Assembly (NCBI GenBank): GCA_900380265.1
Contig: LR025083.1
Coordinates: 930,001-994,000 of the forward strand
DNA length: 64,000 nucleotides
Direction: 5' to 3'
DNA from: Serratia symbiotica
GTDB taxonomy: Bacteria > Pseudomonadota > Gammaproteobacteria > Enterobacterales > Enterobacteriaceae
A model generated the notes under the pieces. That model was not told the DNA's origin. It did no database searches and worked only from the letters and a program-made list of their open reading frames with translations. Positions 37,541 to 48,418 of the stretch are shown here, piece by piece; the first letter of the stretch is position 1, and each line of letters starts with the position of its first letter. The position numbers and the translations under genes were made by a program.

Positions 37541-39323
37541 TGGTCTAATGGATTCGAATTTCTGGATGCTGCAGGCAAAGCTCCAAAATAGCGGTTGTTT
37601 ACTTTAATTCATCATAAAAAGTTATTTATGATTAGTACTCAGACGGCATTGCAACTGAGTGCGTTAGTTTGACTGGTGCGTTGAATTGTTAGGGGCATTA
37701 GTAGCTATATCCCAGATAGTGTGCTCATCTGACAGCGTCAGATCAAAAATAGGCTAATACCGCCACTATCAGGAAACTTCGTTCAGTGGCCAAGGATGCC
37801 GGGTACCTAGGTATACTGTCTTCAAGAGAAGCAGTTGGTTCATTAGAAAACTGCATGAGCTTTTTTGATTAGCCTCTGTAATTGGATGGAAAGCACGCTT
37901 GTAACTTGATTTCTTTGCCAACGTTTAGTTTTGAGTGCAGTACCTGTGCTCTTGTGGGCACACTGCTTGTCGTTTATGGTTATCTAATTCTGTATATGCG
38001 AATTAATTGTTGATTACTAAAAGCTGATAAAGATTATTGTGCTTTAGTGTCCAATTCGCTGTGACCCAAGTAAACCATAAAGAAAACAGAAACTGTACGC
38101 CTACTCGCGTTTGTAGTCAGTTTAAATAAGAGGTGAATAGTGTATTAGTTCTCCACTCGGTTAGATCGAGACGGGTGACAATAGCAGCAATGCTAGATTG
38201 CCAGGTAATCTTGTAATATTAATATTTAATGTTTTATTAATGCGCCTGAAATGATGGTTGCTCAACACCGTCATAAACAAATATTCCTCAGCAATAGAGG
38301 GTTATGGACTAAAAAGAGCTATAGCGTCTTCAGTAAGTGGTTACTTAATAGGTCAAGAAACACTAGTGGCTGTAAGTCTGCTAGCCAGAAAGCCTTGCTA
38401 ATTTTTACTAGATATATGCAGAGCTTTCGCTAGTTCGCTGTCTTTTTTTGAACATGACATAGCTTTTATTCTTGTTCTTTTCAAGACAATAAACGACTCT
38501 ATAATCTCTTTCGCGTCTTATTGGCGGCAACCAGAGAATCGCGGATTACTAGATCCACTCTTTTCTAGCTGTGCTTAAGAAATTAATGTAAGGTGACTTG
38601 GTCGGCATCTAGGCCTGTGTTGCATTCTCATTTTCTTTAACCGCGGATGCAAAAAATGACAGATCTGATCTGCAATGCTAACCTGTGCCAACTTATGGCA
38701 GGTGTTTGCGGCGCTAATCAAAGGCGAGTAATAAATGCGAAAGAAGACTGCGCCAATAAAATGGAATCAAATTTTTGACGTCTCGCAGGTCAAGGGCTAT
38801 TAGATGATATCTAGACGACGAAGCGCCTACTGCACTCAACTAATAGTCATAACAGCCGCAGCTTGCGGTGTACTTAACCAACCGCCAGGTCGGCGCCTAA
38901 AATGCTAAAACACTATCTATGAATCAATCAAACTAGGATGTTTTAGTTGCTATCTTTGGATAGACTATAAGGGACTTACAGAGTGATCGAGACGCTTTGA
39001 AAGAAACGGTAGATCAATAAAAAAGAAGAAAATAACGGGTTCATACGGTAAGATGAGTAGAATGAGCAAATCGCTAATCAAATTTAATAACCATGATCTC
39101 GTTATAGATACGAACTCGTTGATTAATGGCTCGTTGAGTCGATCAACATTCTTGAAGTACACTATGTAGTACCACTTGAGTGAAGGAAGTGCCAAAAATG
39201 ACGATTAATTTGATTAACAGCATTTTCGCGTCTGTCGAGTGGTAAACTTGGATACGATCATTTGCTGCAGCCCTGTGAGCTTCTATTTGTGAAGATGGAA
39301 ATAAACAGTATTAAGACTGATCT
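37541..39323. other. Gene-free stretch between rplY and lapC
   Basis: In E. coli yejK (minus) and yejL (plus) lie here. Neither could be read with confidence. Short frames at 38251-38433 and 38965-39195 carry no recognisable motif. Confidence 0.5.
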
Positions 39324-40004
39324 ATGGTGATAGATTGCCAGAATTATCGTGAAAAAGTCTCCCGTATGGTTACTTGGGGGCACTGGTTCGCCTTATTTAA
39401 TATCCTGCTCTCCCTTTTGGTGGGAAGCCGCTATCCATTTCTAAGTGACTCTCCATCTTCGTTGCTCGGCTGGATATATGCCCTGATAAGTTTATTGGGG
39501 CACTTTAGCTTTCTCGTGTTCACCGGTTACCTTCTGGTAATTTTCCCGCTCACCTTCGTGGTGATATCACAACGACTATTGCGATTTATTTCCGCCTCGT
39601 TGGCCACCTCGGGACTGACACTATTGCTTGTTGATAGTGAAGTATTCTCCTATATTCACCTTCATCTCAATGCAGATGTGTGGCCGTTGGTGGTTAATCC
39701 AGAAAAAAGTGCAAGCTTGCGGGATTGGCAACTAATCTTTGCCTGCGTGACAATCATCTTTTTTGTGGAGATGCTATTTTCCATTTGGAGTTGGCAGAAG
39801 CTGCGCAGTCTAAACAGAAAGCATTTCGGTAAGTCGCTCGCGGTATTGTTTGTTTGCTCTTTTTTTACTTCACATCTCCTTTACATCTACGCTGATGCTA
39901 ACTCCTATCGCCCAATTACTATGCAGCGTGCTAACCTACCTCTGTCTTACCCTATGACAGCGCGTAAATTCCTTGAAAAGCATGGTTTTCTCGATCAACA
40001 GTAA
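39324..40004 (+). CDS. lapC: LapC/YejM membrane domain (C-terminally truncated)
   Basis: LapC (YejM, PbgA) senses LPS and restrains LapB so that LpxC, the committed enzyme of lipid A synthesis, is not over-degraded. The family protein is about 586 residues: five membrane helices, a basic linker and a periplasmic sulfatase-like domain. Here the frame ends after 226 residues, at FLEKHGFLDQQ, just beyond the linker with RPITMQRANLPLSYPMTAR. The five helices (roughly 15-40, 45-65, 70-105, 130-155 and 170-190) and HWFALFNILLSL are perfectly preserved. In E. coli the N-terminal membrane part alone is the essential region (established genetic result). I therefore treat this as a functional short protein, not a pseudogene. 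Confidence 0.88.
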   Translation: MVIDCQNYREKVSRMVTWGHWFALFNILLSLLVGSRYPFLSDSPSSLLGWIYALISLLGHFSFLVFTGYLLVIFPLTFVVISQRLLRFISASLATSGLTLLLVDSEVFSYIHLHLNADVWPLVVNPEKSASLRDWQLIFACVTIIFFVEMLFSIWSWQKLRSLNRKHFGKSLAVLFVCSFFTSHLLYIYADANSYRPITMQRANLPLSYPMTARKFLEKHGFLDQQ

Positions 40005-41090
40005 TATAAGCTACGTCTGATTTCAAAAGATAGTCCTAAAATTCTAGCAGGAGAATATCTGTTGAGTTGTTTTAGTTATATCCGGGAAGGTGGTGGTTAT
40101 AACTGATTAATAATTCTTTAGGACAGCTGGAATCTAGGAATGCTAGGTTATAGCCATCCCTGGGATTTTCACATGGGAATGGTTGTATAAAATTGTTACA
40201 ACTTAGAGAATTATGCCACTAGCCGTTTTTATTTAGCATATAAGACGCTATCTTGTCAACCTGTTTAAAGAGCATTCTTGCTTAGCGAAAATCCTTATCT
40301 TTAGTGAATACCGTCACTGAACTAGTCTATAGTTCCGGTGAATGCTCACTCCGAATGTCATCAGCTCTATCGCTAGGGATTGCTAGGCTGCTCTCCCTAC
40401 TCAAACAATTAAGAAAACTATGGAATCATCACGCAGAAATAGTAACGCTTAGTGTGTACATCCAGGAAGCAAAGTAGAACTGTAGTTTCTTATCTCAATT
40501 TCACCGCCACTGGGGTAGTAGAAAGTACGAGGATGCAAGGATCGCCCAGTATTATTTAGGATGACTGAATTGGAGTTTTGGGGGAGGGTCGAACATAGAT
40601 CTCGCAGGTGCCGAGTCTTTTGAAGAAATATTGCTTGTTGAATACAATTGTAAATCTGATCACAAGCAAGCACGGCATTGCATTTGACGATCTCGCAAAG
40701 AGGTAGTGGCAGCGACTTTAGCTAACTCAGTTCCATGTTCTCTTAGCGATTGATGTGCCGGGTAAGCTGTCTCACTTCATCAGTAAGTGAATCGGTCATT
40801 GTGATGTAATGTACAGGTTAATCTAAGGTCTGTGGTATGTGAAACTATCCCAAACATGACTCGTAAGGTGATGATTCATTTGCTGATTAGTAGCGTAACA
40901 GTGCAATTTCTATCGGAGACAGGAATAGGCTTGTGATCATCATGTCAGCTAAAAACGTTTCTGCTAATCCATAATGACATTCATCGTGATTCCGATAAAG
41001 GCTAGAAAGTAGGTTCCGCTGATAGCGTAGTTGTGTAGCGATATAAATCGCTTGCAATCATTCATTGCTGATTCAATAGTCAATCAGGCA
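40005..41090 (+). pseudogene. Fossil of the LapC periplasmic domain
   Basis: Directly after the lapC stop, a PL..L.YR..G.G...LLIT-like stretch is legible near 40060-40115, which matches the start of the sulfatase-like domain. SSGN.T.N near 40330-40360 matches a second conserved motif. Everything else is scrambled. The length up to the tRNA-Pro gene equals that of the lost domain, so the domain decayed in place while the membrane part was kept. Confidence 0.6.
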
Positions 41091-41141
41091 ATTAAGTATT
41101 TATTCTTCTATTAAGAAGAGGTAGTATTCCTTATTTTGATT

Positions 41142-41215
41142 CGGCATGTAGCGCAGCTTGGTAGCGTACCGGCATGGGGTGTCGGGAGTCGGAGGTTCGA
41201 ATCCTCTCATGCCGA
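41142..41215 (+). tRNA. proL: tRNA-Pro with GGG anticodon
   Basis: A full cloverleaf: acceptor CGGCATG with CATGCCG, D-arm GCGCAGCTTGGTAGCG, anticodon arm around CATGGGGTG (anticodon GGG), and T-arm GGAGGTTCGAATCCTC. It follows lapC/yejM exactly as proL does in E. coli. After the discriminator A the genome reads CAA where CCA is expected, so the end must be repaired enzymatically. Confidence 0.95.
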
Positions 41216-41268
41216 CAAACTTCAAATTAAAACCAACTATAGCAGTTAGTTTGCATTTGAAGTTTGTC
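41214..41268 (+). terminator. Long inverted repeat at the tRNA-Pro 3' end
   Basis: Arms 41214-41227 and 41255-41268 are exact 14-base reverse complements, with 27 bases between. The left arm begins in the last tRNA base pair. It may end transcription or guide 3' processing. Confidence 0.5.
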
Positions 41269-43588
41269 TGGAACTGGAAGAAACAGCACACTAAAAGTGT
41301 TAAGGTCTGAGTTAATTTTTCATTAAAGGTTTGTTGCTAAAAACTCAATGTTTATATAACATTCGTCATTGTCCGTAATTGCAGTATGTGTTGGAAATAA
41401 GATTATATGTCTATTTTTTACCACATACTTATAAAATTAAAGAATAAATAATTATATAAGTAATTACTCTGTTTCAGATAGAGCGCTTCCAACTTTTGAA
41501 AAGTAGATCTCTCATTGATTGAGTCTAGATCTAAATATGTTTATCAGTTAAATAATTAAAAATAGTAATTTTTACTATAAACACTTGAGGGGAAAGAAGA
41601 CAATACAGATAAAATAAATTATATATTCGATACTGAAGTATATCACATGTCTTGGATAGCCAGATCCAGTTAAAATAAATATTTATCATTCAACATATTA
41701 GTTTTGAAAGATGTGTCGTATTAAAATTGAAATATTAAAAATGAGATCATTTATCTCCGATGCGGTATTTTACGTTTATTTAAATAAACAAAATAATCTG
41801 TTATATTTATCCGGATAAAGGGTGTATTTCTTTGTTACAAGCTTATTTACTAAAATATTTTTTATAAAAGCCAAAGTTTTGTAAAAAATTAGTTAATTTA
41901 ATTAAATAATTCAATATTTATAGTTTAGTCTATATGCGAGATGAATAAAATCAAATGTGCAGTGTGATATGTTGCTGAGATCTATTTGTAATGAAATATC
42001 TCAAAAACAAAAAATATTACATCCAGGCTGGAAAGTAAAATAAACAAGGTGTTTTAGATAACGTCTCAATATCAAGGATTTATTTTTAAAAATATAATAC
42101 ACCTGCTAAGGCCAGGTTGGCGTGATCAGTTTTTATAAAATTTTTAAAGAAAGAGAAACTTAACTCTTTCCCTCTGAATTAGTCTATGTGAGTGTTACAG
42201 TAGAAGGTATGATTGTTCATGCGCCCACAGCAACTTGTAATCAAATAACTAATAGCCGATAGCTAGTTATTGATAAGAAGTCATATCTTGTGAATATTGA
42301 AGGCCAAATTAATAGCTTTTCTCATTGTGCTCTCTGCTGGGAATACCTCTCGTTTTTTAATTCATTACAAAGACTATTTATCGACTGAATGGCATAAGAG
42401 TGTCTATTGCTTTGGAGATATTAGGGTAACTAGAAAACGTATGGAACTTTCCTAGTGTTCCTTTATTTCTAATTTATAGATGGGTTTATTTCCATTATCT
42501 ACGAACGTATTTAGCCTATCATCGCAGCTCCTTACGGTAGAGGCTGACATACCTGGTTTAAACCCACTGGGATGGCTTTGCAGTCCCTCTTCTCTAGTCT
42601 TTTTAGACTATCTCGCACACTATAGCCTATGTAGAAGTGGATATGTATCTGAGGATAAACCCTATTGATCGCATCCACGATGCTGTCAGTTTGTTCACGT
42701 AAGAATCAATATATGCATTAGTCCGGTGTTAATTTCTGTCCGTAGACTGCCGCTGAACTTGGCCTTTTATTTTAGACTGGCTATGCTAGCAAATGTTTTC
42801 TGATCTTTAGTATTAATAACCAGAATTAAGGAGACGAGTTTTTGATTACGCTGTCATGGCGGACTGTTACCACAATAGAGTTAAGATGCACAATGAGATA
42901 CAGGGTATCTAGAGATCGATTTTATTAGCCTGTTACTTGTTAATGAATCGCATCCATTATTTTATAGTTTGCCGTAGGTAGCAAGTTCGCATCGTACAAT
43001 GCCTTGCGCGTCGCTACGACTTAACAGGCGGCAATGTCTTATTAGACAGTCGGGAGGTACTTTAATTACGCATCTACGGGTAGCGCACCTGATGTATAGT
43101 CTGAGACTATAAGGTGTATTCACAGTGAGCTGCTGCACTTAGGTTGATCTCACTATCGTCCTAGGTTAGTGGTGGAGGTGAATGTCGGTTGCGGGTATTT
43201 GAGCTTGATTTTGGAATATTGCTCATGTTTAAGATGCTTAGCAAACTCCACAGTGAGTGCTGTTTCAGCCCTCAACATCCGGACAACGCATTGCAATTGA
43301 GTTTGGGGTTAAAACCTGTAGATAGTGTATCCGAAAGAGCTTTGAGTTTCTTGACGTCTGTTATTACCATTACCTCCATGCGTGAGATGAGCATGGAAAA
43401 TAGGATCTAAAAATTTAATTACAGGCTGATATCGAGCTGACTCCGACGGATATTTTGTCAGTATTGGTTTAGTATCGTCTATCATTTGCTCTCGGCATAG
43501 TGGCTCTGTCAGAAAAGAGTGCGTAATTGAAAAATCTAGGGCGGAAAAATAGAGAACAGTTGCTTCTAATTTGTAGTGCTTACAGACT
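41269..43588. other. Gene-free stretch with an AT-rich core
   Basis: About 41290-42120 is visibly much richer in A and T than the rest of the window, with long runs of A/T words and almost no GC-rich codons. No gene, integrase or direct repeat of the tRNA end was found. 42.2-43.6 kb returns to the usual composition and holds no assignable gene. Confidence 0.6.
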
Positions 43589-43604
43589 GCTTGAAACGTT
43601 TTGG
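43589..43604 (+). promoter_or_regulatory. Cra (FruR) operator-like site, upstream copy
   Basis: GCTTGAAACGTTTTGG resembles the Cra consensus TGAAACGTTTCA. It stands about 85 bases before fruB. The fru operon is the classic Cra-repressed operon, relieved by fructose-1-phosphate. Confidence 0.6.
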
Positions 43605-43654
43605 TGTTATCGCCCATCACATGCTCGAAGAGAACAATTTTGTTTCAATAAAAC

Positions 43655-43668
43655 TAAAACGATTCAAT
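43655..43668 (-). promoter_or_regulatory. Cra (FruR) operator-like site, downstream copy
   Basis: On the minus strand the stretch reads TTGAATCGTTTTAG, a second Cra-like half-palindrome, 20 bases before the fruB start and just ahead of the GGAGGAG ribosome-binding site. Two operators in this arrangement are known in E. coli. Confidence 0.55.
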
Positions 43669-43687
43669 TCAGGAGGAGAAGAAAGTT

Positions 43688-44821
43688 ATGTTCCAATTGT
43701 TACAAAAAGATATTCATTTGGGTATTGCACCTACCGACAAACAGAGTGCTATCCGCCAGGTGGCTGCCGCGCTTACCAAGGCCGGTTGTGTCAGCGCCGC
43801 ATACGTGGATGGCATGTTGCAACGCGAGTTGCAAGCCTCCACCTATTTGGGTAACGGAATCGCTATACCACACGGTACTACTGACACCCGAGATTTAGTC
43901 TTTAACACTGGCGTTCAAGTGTTCCAGTTTCCAAAGGGTATAGACTGGGGGTTAGGTCAGGTTGCTTATGTTGTAATCGGGATCGCCGCTCGGTCCGAGG
44001 AGCACTTGACGCTATTGCGTCATCTAACTCATATCCTGAGTGATGAACGCATCGGTAAAGAGTTGGCACAAACCGCTTCCGCAGACGAACTGCGCAGCCT
44101 GCTGATAGGAGAGAACCAGACGGCTGACTTTCGATTCGATATTTCGCTAATTAGCCTTGATGTCACCGCCGACAGCTTGCTGATGTTGCAGGCACTAAAT
44201 GCAGGGAGGTTACAGAAGATTGGTGCAGTTACTGCTCAGTTTGTCAGCGAGGTGATTACCCGAAAACCACTGAATGTAGGGCAGGGTATTTGGATGAGCG
44301 ACAGCAGTGAGGGTGCTGTTTTCAGCGCTGCCACTGTCAGCCGGCCGGCGAAGATATTCGATGAACTAGGTGAGAAAGTGGCCTTTCTCTTAACCTTGTC
44401 TGTGGCTGACAGACAAGCGTTTGTAGTATTGAATTACCTCAGTGATTTATTGCTAACTAATCAAGCCGAACAACTTCTTAACGCAGATGCCGTGACCGTG
44501 CTGTCCTTGCTGACTAGTAGAGTCTCGGGAAAGAGCACCGTGCTGAATGCCGAATACGTGATCCGAAATGAGCATGGTTTGCATGCCCGGCCAGGTAGTG
44601 TACTAGTGAACGTGATCAAGCAGTTTAATAGCGACATCACTGTCACAAACTTAGACGGTAGCGGCAAGGCGGTTAACGGCCGTAGCTTGATTAAGCTGGT
44701 GGCGTTGGGAGTGAAGAAAGGGCATCATCTGCGGTTTACCGCCAAGGGCGTAGATGCTCAAGTTGCCCTACAGGCGATCGACACAGCAATTACTGAAGGA
44801 CTGGGTGAGGGTATAGCATGA
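43688..44821 (+). CDS. fruB: Fructose PTS IIA-M-HPr fusion protein (DTP)
   Basis: Passes phosphate from enzyme I to the fructose transporter FruA. It has 377 residues, against 376 in E. coli. Three parts are visible. The IIA domain (about 1-145) has the active histidine in [11 protein letters not shown] (His62). A middle linker M domain covers about 146-285. The HPr-like FPr domain has [10 protein letters not shown] (His299) and the serine-loop region NGRSL. The ATG at 43688 follows a GGAGGAG site. The stop overlaps the fruK start (ATGA), so translation is coupled. The two Cra-like sites upstream suggest induction by fructose is kept. All catalytic residues are intact. Confidence 0.97.
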   Translation: MFQLLQKDIHLGIAPTDKQSAIRQVAAALTKAGCVSAAYVDGMLQRELQASTYLGNGIAIPHGTTDTRDLVFNTGVQVFQFPKGIDWGLGQVAYVVIGIAARSEEHLTLLRHLTHILSDERIGKELAQTASADELRSLLIGENQTADFRFDISLISLDVTADSLLMLQALNAGRLQKIGAVTAQFVSEVITRKPLNVGQGIWMSDSSEGAVFSAATVSRPAKIFDELGEKVAFLLTLSVADRQAFVVLNYLSDLLLTNQAEQLLNADAVTVLSLLTSRVSGKSTVLNAEYVIRNEHGLHARPGSVLVNVIKQFNSDITVTNLDGSGKAVNGRSLIKLVALGVKKGHHLRFTAKGVDAQVALQAIDTAITEGLGEGIA

Positions 44822-45774
44822 ATAGGAAAGTAGCAACGATCACCTTAAACCCAGCTTACGATCTGGTGGGTGTATGTCCACAAGTGAAGTGCGGGGAAGT
44901 TAATCAGGTACAAAGCGTGGGTTTGCATGCTGCCGGAAAAGGCATTAACGTTGCTAAAGTACTGAGGGATTTAGGTGTTGATGTTACCGTCGGCGGTTTC
45001 TTGGGCAAAGACAACCAAGATGGCTTTCAGTTGCTATTTCGCGATTTTGGCATTGCTAATCGGTTCCAGGTAGTACCGGGTCGTACTCGTATCAACGTCA
45101 AGTTGACAGAGGGAAATGGTATAGTCACTGATTTCAATTTCTCCGGTTTTGAGGTAACGCCAGCGTGCTGGGAGCATTTTGCAAGTAACTCCCTGAGTTG
45201 GTTAGGCCAGTTTGATATGGTGGCGGTATGTGGAAGCCTGCCCGCCGGTGTCAAAGATGATGCTTTTTCTGATTGGATGATCTGCCTGCGGGCCCAGTGC
45301 CCATGCATCATTTTTGATAGTAGCTGCGAGGCGTTTGTCGCGGGACTGAAGGCTGCGCCTTGGCTAGTTAAACCAAATCGCCGTGAGCTAGAGATCTGGG
45401 CGGGGCGTCCACTGCCAATATTAAGAGATTTAGTGGCCGCAGCGCAAGCTCTGCGCCAACAAGGCATTGCTCATGTGGTTATTTCTCTTGGCGCTGATGG
45501 AGGGGTGTGGGTCAGTGAATCCGGGTCCTGGATCGCTAAACCACCGCCTTGTGAAGTGGTCAGCACCGTTGGTGCTGGCGATTCAATGGTTGGTGCCCTG
45601 ATTTACGGATTGCTGATGCGACAATCTAGGGAACATATTTTACGCCTAGCCACTGCTGTGAGTGCATTATCGGTGAGTCAGATAAATGTTGGTGTGACTG
45701 ATCGTCAACAGTTGGCTTCGGTAATGGCGCTTATCGATCTTAAACCTTTTAATCAAAAGCAGGAGGAAGCATGA
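44818..45774 (+). CDS. fruK: 1-phosphofructokinase
   Basis: Phosphorylates fructose 1-phosphate, the product of FruA, to fructose 1,6-bisphosphate, which joins glycolysis. It has 318 residues, a little longer than the 312 of E. coli at the tail. It is a pfkB/ribokinase-family sugar kinase: LNPAYDLV at the start, [12 protein letters not shown] with the GKG.N sugar-binding motif, and the C-terminal pfkB signature [13 protein letters not shown] with the catalytic aspartate. It overlaps fruB at its start and fruA at its end by ATGA, forming a tight three-gene operon. No damage is visible. Confidence 0.97.
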   Translation: MNRKVATITLNPAYDLVGVCPQVKCGEVNQVQSVGLHAAGKGINVAKVLRDLGVDVTVGGFLGKDNQDGFQLLFRDFGIANRFQVVPGRTRINVKLTEGNGIVTDFNFSGFEVTPACWEHFASNSLSWLGQFDMVAVCGSLPAGVKDDAFSDWMICLRAQCPCIIFDSSCEAFVAGLKAAPWLVKPNRRELEIWAGRPLPILRDLVAAAQALRQQGIAHVVISLGADGGVWVSESGSWIAKPPPCEVVSTVGAGDSMVGALIYGLLMRQSREHILRLATAVSALSVSQINVGVTDRQQLASVMALIDLKPFNQKQEEA

Positions 45775-47456
45775 AAACGCTGCTGATGATAGACAGCTCG
45801 TTAGGGCAGGCGCGGAGCTACTTGGCGACACGTATGCTCGAAGCCGCCTTGGCCAAAACTGACCTAATGTTAGTGGCATCATTATCTGATGCCGAACTAG
45901 TGGTAGTGGTGGGGAAATCTGCGCTGGCTAATGCCATGTTGAACGGTAAATTGGTTTATGTAGGGGAACTAGAACAGGCCGTAAGTGACCCCCAAACCCT
46001 TCTAGAAAACGCTAAAACTCTAGCCAAAGTTTATCAAGCACACGCTGTGCCTCTTGGGGGTGTAAAGGTTGCCACTCAAAAACGCATTGTAGCGGTCACG
46101 GCTTGCCCGACTGGGGTGGCACACACCTTCATGGCGGCGGAAGCTATTGAAAATGAGGTGAAGAGGCGTGGCTGGTGGGTGAAAGTAGAAACTCGCGGTG
46201 CAGTAGGTGCTGGCAGTGTTATCAAACCGGAAGAGGTTGCTGCGGCTGATCTTGTGATTGTGGCGGCTGATATTGAAGTGGATGTTAGTAAGTTTTCTGG
46301 TAAGCCGATGTACCGTACCTCTACTAGTTTGGCGTTAAAAAAAACCGCCCAGGAGCTAGATAAGGCGCTAGTAGAAGCTAAAATTTTCCAGCCGCAACCA
46401 GCAAAAAACGGGGGTATTACTAAAAAGAAAGAGAATGAGGGCTTCTACCGCCATCTGCTGACTGGTGTTTCTTATATGTTACCTATGGTAGTAGCAGGGG
46501 GATTGTGCATCGCACTGTCGTTCATGTTCGGAATTAAGGCATTTGAAGTCAAAGGTACGCTAGCGGCGGCGCTGATGCAAATTGGTAGCGAAGCTGCTTT
46601 TACGTTAACCGTACCAGTGTTGGCCGGCTTTATCGCCTTTTCTATCGCTGACCGCCCTGGACTAACGCCTGGTTTAATCGGCGGAATGTTGGCAGTGAGT
46701 GCGGGTGCAGGTTTCTTGGGTGGTATCATTGCTGGTTTTCTAGCGGGCTATATCGCCAAGGCGATCAGCAGGAAGCTGCATCTACCGCAGAACATGGAAG
46801 CGCTGAAGCCAATATTAATCATTCCTCTTTTGGCCAGTGTAATCTGTGGCTTGATTATGATTTATGTGGCCGGTAGACCAGTAGCTAAAATGATGGAGTT
46901 TCTAACTTACTGGTTACAATCGTTAGGCACGGCAAATGCCATACTGCTTGGAGCGATCCTAGGCGCAATGATGTGTGCGGATATGGGTGGTCCGATCAAT
47001 AAGGCCGCGTACGCCTTCGGTGTGGCGCTGCTCAGTTCGTCAGTGTATGCGCCTATGGCGGCAGTTATGGCTGCTGGTATGGTACCGCCGTTGGCGATGG
47101 GGCTGGCAACCATACTGGCACGCGGAAAATTTGATAAGTCCGCGCAGGAAGGTGGCAAAGCAGCGCTGGTTCTGGGTCTGTGCTTTATTTCTGAAGGCGC
47201 TATTCCTTTTGCTGCGCGCGATCCGATCCGGGTATTTCCCTGCTGCATCATGGGCGGGGCGCTGACTGGCGGATTATCAATGGTGTTCGGTGCTAAATTG
47301 ATGGCTCCGCACGGTGGTCTCTTTGTACTCTTTATCCCCGGCGCCATCATCCCCGTTTTCTTGTATCTGCTAGCCATCGCCGCAGGTACACTCTTGGCTG
47401 GGGTGACTTATGCTTGGTTGAAAAACCCTGACGAGGCAGTTTCCACTGCCGCTTAG
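45771..47456 (+). CDS. fruA: Fructose PTS transporter IIB'BC
   Basis: Imports fructose through the inner membrane while phosphorylating it at C1. It has 561 residues, against 563 in E. coli. An N-terminal IIB-like duplicate (1-100) lacks the active cysteine. The true IIB domain has TACPTGVAHTF with the phospho-cysteine Cys112. A linker near 200-220 leads to the IIC channel with about eight membrane helices, including the conserved FISEGAIPFAARDP near the C-terminus that forms the sugar site. It overlaps fruK by ATGA. A strong terminator follows the stop. Confidence 0.97.
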   Translation: MKTLLMIDSSLGQARSYLATRMLEAALAKTDLMLVASLSDAELVVVVGKSALANAMLNGKLVYVGELEQAVSDPQTLLENAKTLAKVYQAHAVPLGGVKVATQKRIVAVTACPTGVAHTFMAAEAIENEVKRRGWWVKVETRGAVGAGSVIKPEEVAAADLVIVAADIEVDVSKFSGKPMYRTSTSLALKKTAQELDKALVEAKIFQPQPAKNGGITKKKENEGFYRHLLTGVSYMLPMVVAGGLCIALSFMFGIKAFEVKGTLAAALMQIGSEAAFTLTVPVLAGFIAFSIADRPGLTPGLIGGMLAVSAGAGFLGGIIAGFLAGYIAKAISRKLHLPQNMEALKPILIIPLLASVICGLIMIYVAGRPVAKMMEFLTYWLQSLGTANAILLGAILGAMMCADMGGPINKAAYAFGVALLSSSVYAPMAAVMAAGMVPPLAMGLATILARGKFDKSAQEGGKAALVLGLCFISEGAIPFAARDPIRVFPCCIMGGALTGGLSMVFGAKLMAPHGGLFVLFIPGAIIPVFLYLLAIAAGTLLAGVTYAWLKNPDEAVSTAA

Positions 47457-47469
47457 GTATTAAGATGGG

Positions 47470-47496
47470 AAAGGCGCAGTTATGGTCTGCGCCTTT
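47470..47496 (+). terminator. Terminator of the fruBKA operon
   Basis: AAAGGCGCAG and CTGCGCCTTT form a perfect ten-base stem around a seven-base loop, followed by ATTTT. It starts 14 bases after the fruA stop and lies between convergent fruA and nfo, so it may serve both. Confidence 0.85.
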
Positions 47497-47578
47497 ATTT
47501 TGATCTCGCTATCTCACCAGATTAGCGCCCTAAGGACCCAGTACTCGCCGTTAAGCAATAGATACACTTCATTTTGAA

Positions 47579-48418
47579 TCATTCCTGTGCTTTTAGCCAA
47601 GCAATTTCTTGCGGCCAAATTTCTGGATCCACTGTTTCTAGGATCAAGGGAATGTTGTTGAAGCGTGGATCACGCATGATGTAGCTGAACGCTGTTTTCC
47701 CTATATTACCTGCACCTAGGTTATGGTGGCGGTCAACGTAACTCCTTAAACCGCTTTTCGCGTCGTTCAAATGCATACCGCACAGATAGTTAAATCCAAG
47801 GATGTCGTCAAACTGACGAAAGGTCTCTGTGCACTTTTCTTCGGTGCGCAGATCGTAACCGGCAGCAAAAGCGTGGCATGTGTCAATACAAACACCAACT
47901 CGTGTCTTATCTTCAACACCATGGATGATCACCGCTAGATGTTCGAATTTGAACCCTAAATTACTGCCTTGCCCTGCAGTGTTTTCAATCACCGCTGTTA
48001 CACCCTGGGTTTTGTCTAGTACGATATTAATTGATTCGGTAATGCGGGCTAGGCATTTATCAACATTAATCTGTAGCAAGTGGCTTCCCGGATGGAAGTT
48101 AAGCAGTGTCAATCCTAACTGCTGGCATCGTTGCATTTCATCAAGAAATGAGCAGCGCGATTTCTCAAGGGCTTTAGTCAACGGGTGGCCTAAATTGATT
48201 AGATAGCTATTGTGTGCCAGGATCTGCCCAGGACCGTATCTGTACTTGACGCAGGCGGTTTTGAACTGATCAATCACTCTGCTAGAGAGTGGTGCAGCGC
48301 ACCATTGACGTTGGTTTTTAGTAAACAGAGCGAATGCTGTCGCTTCTAATTGGTGCGCACGTATAACTGCTTGATCTACTCCGCCTGCCGCACTGACATG
48401 TGCACCGACAAACTTCAT
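47579..48418 (-). CDS. nfo: Endonuclease IV (AP endonuclease)
   Basis: Cuts DNA at abasic sites and other 3'-blocking lesions in base-excision repair. From the ATG at 48418 it is 279 residues, close to the E. coli 285. An AGGAGA site lies six bases upstream, and the nine extra residues of the longer frame (ATG at 48445) are not family-like. The TIM barrel carries its three-zinc ligands: GAHVSAAGG at the start, [35 protein letters not shown] and DRHHNLG.GNIG. LILET near the end completes the set. It faces the fru operon, as in E. coli, where fruA and nfo are close. Confidence 0.97.
   Translation of the reverse strand: MKFVGAHVSAAGGVDQAVIRAHQLEATAFALFTKNQRQWCAAPLSSRVIDQFKTACVKYRYGPGQILAHNSYLINLGHPLTKALEKSRCSFLDEMQRCQQLGLTLLNFHPGSHLLQINVDKCLARITESINIVLDKTQGVTAVIENTAGQGSNLGFKFEHLAVIIHGVEDKTRVGVCIDTCHAFAAGYDLRTEEKCTETFRQFDDILGFNYLCGMHLNDAKSGLRSYVDRHHNLGAGNIGKTAFSYIMRDPRFNNIPLILETVDPEIWPQEIAWLKAQE

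Noticed and set aside
41100-41291. Open frame antisense to tRNA-Pro (MRGFEPPTPDTPCRYATKLRYMP)
   Set aside because: This is the well-known false protein produced by reading a tRNA gene on the opposite strand.
43309-43898. Frames of 103 and 123 codons near the fruB start
   Set aside because: They overlap the fruB regulatory region or fruB itself in other frames and have no family features.
46472-47377. Minus-strand frames of 85 and 156 codons within fruA
   Set aside because: Antisense shadows of an intact gene, rich in Pro, Ala and Ile as expected for the reverse of membrane helices.
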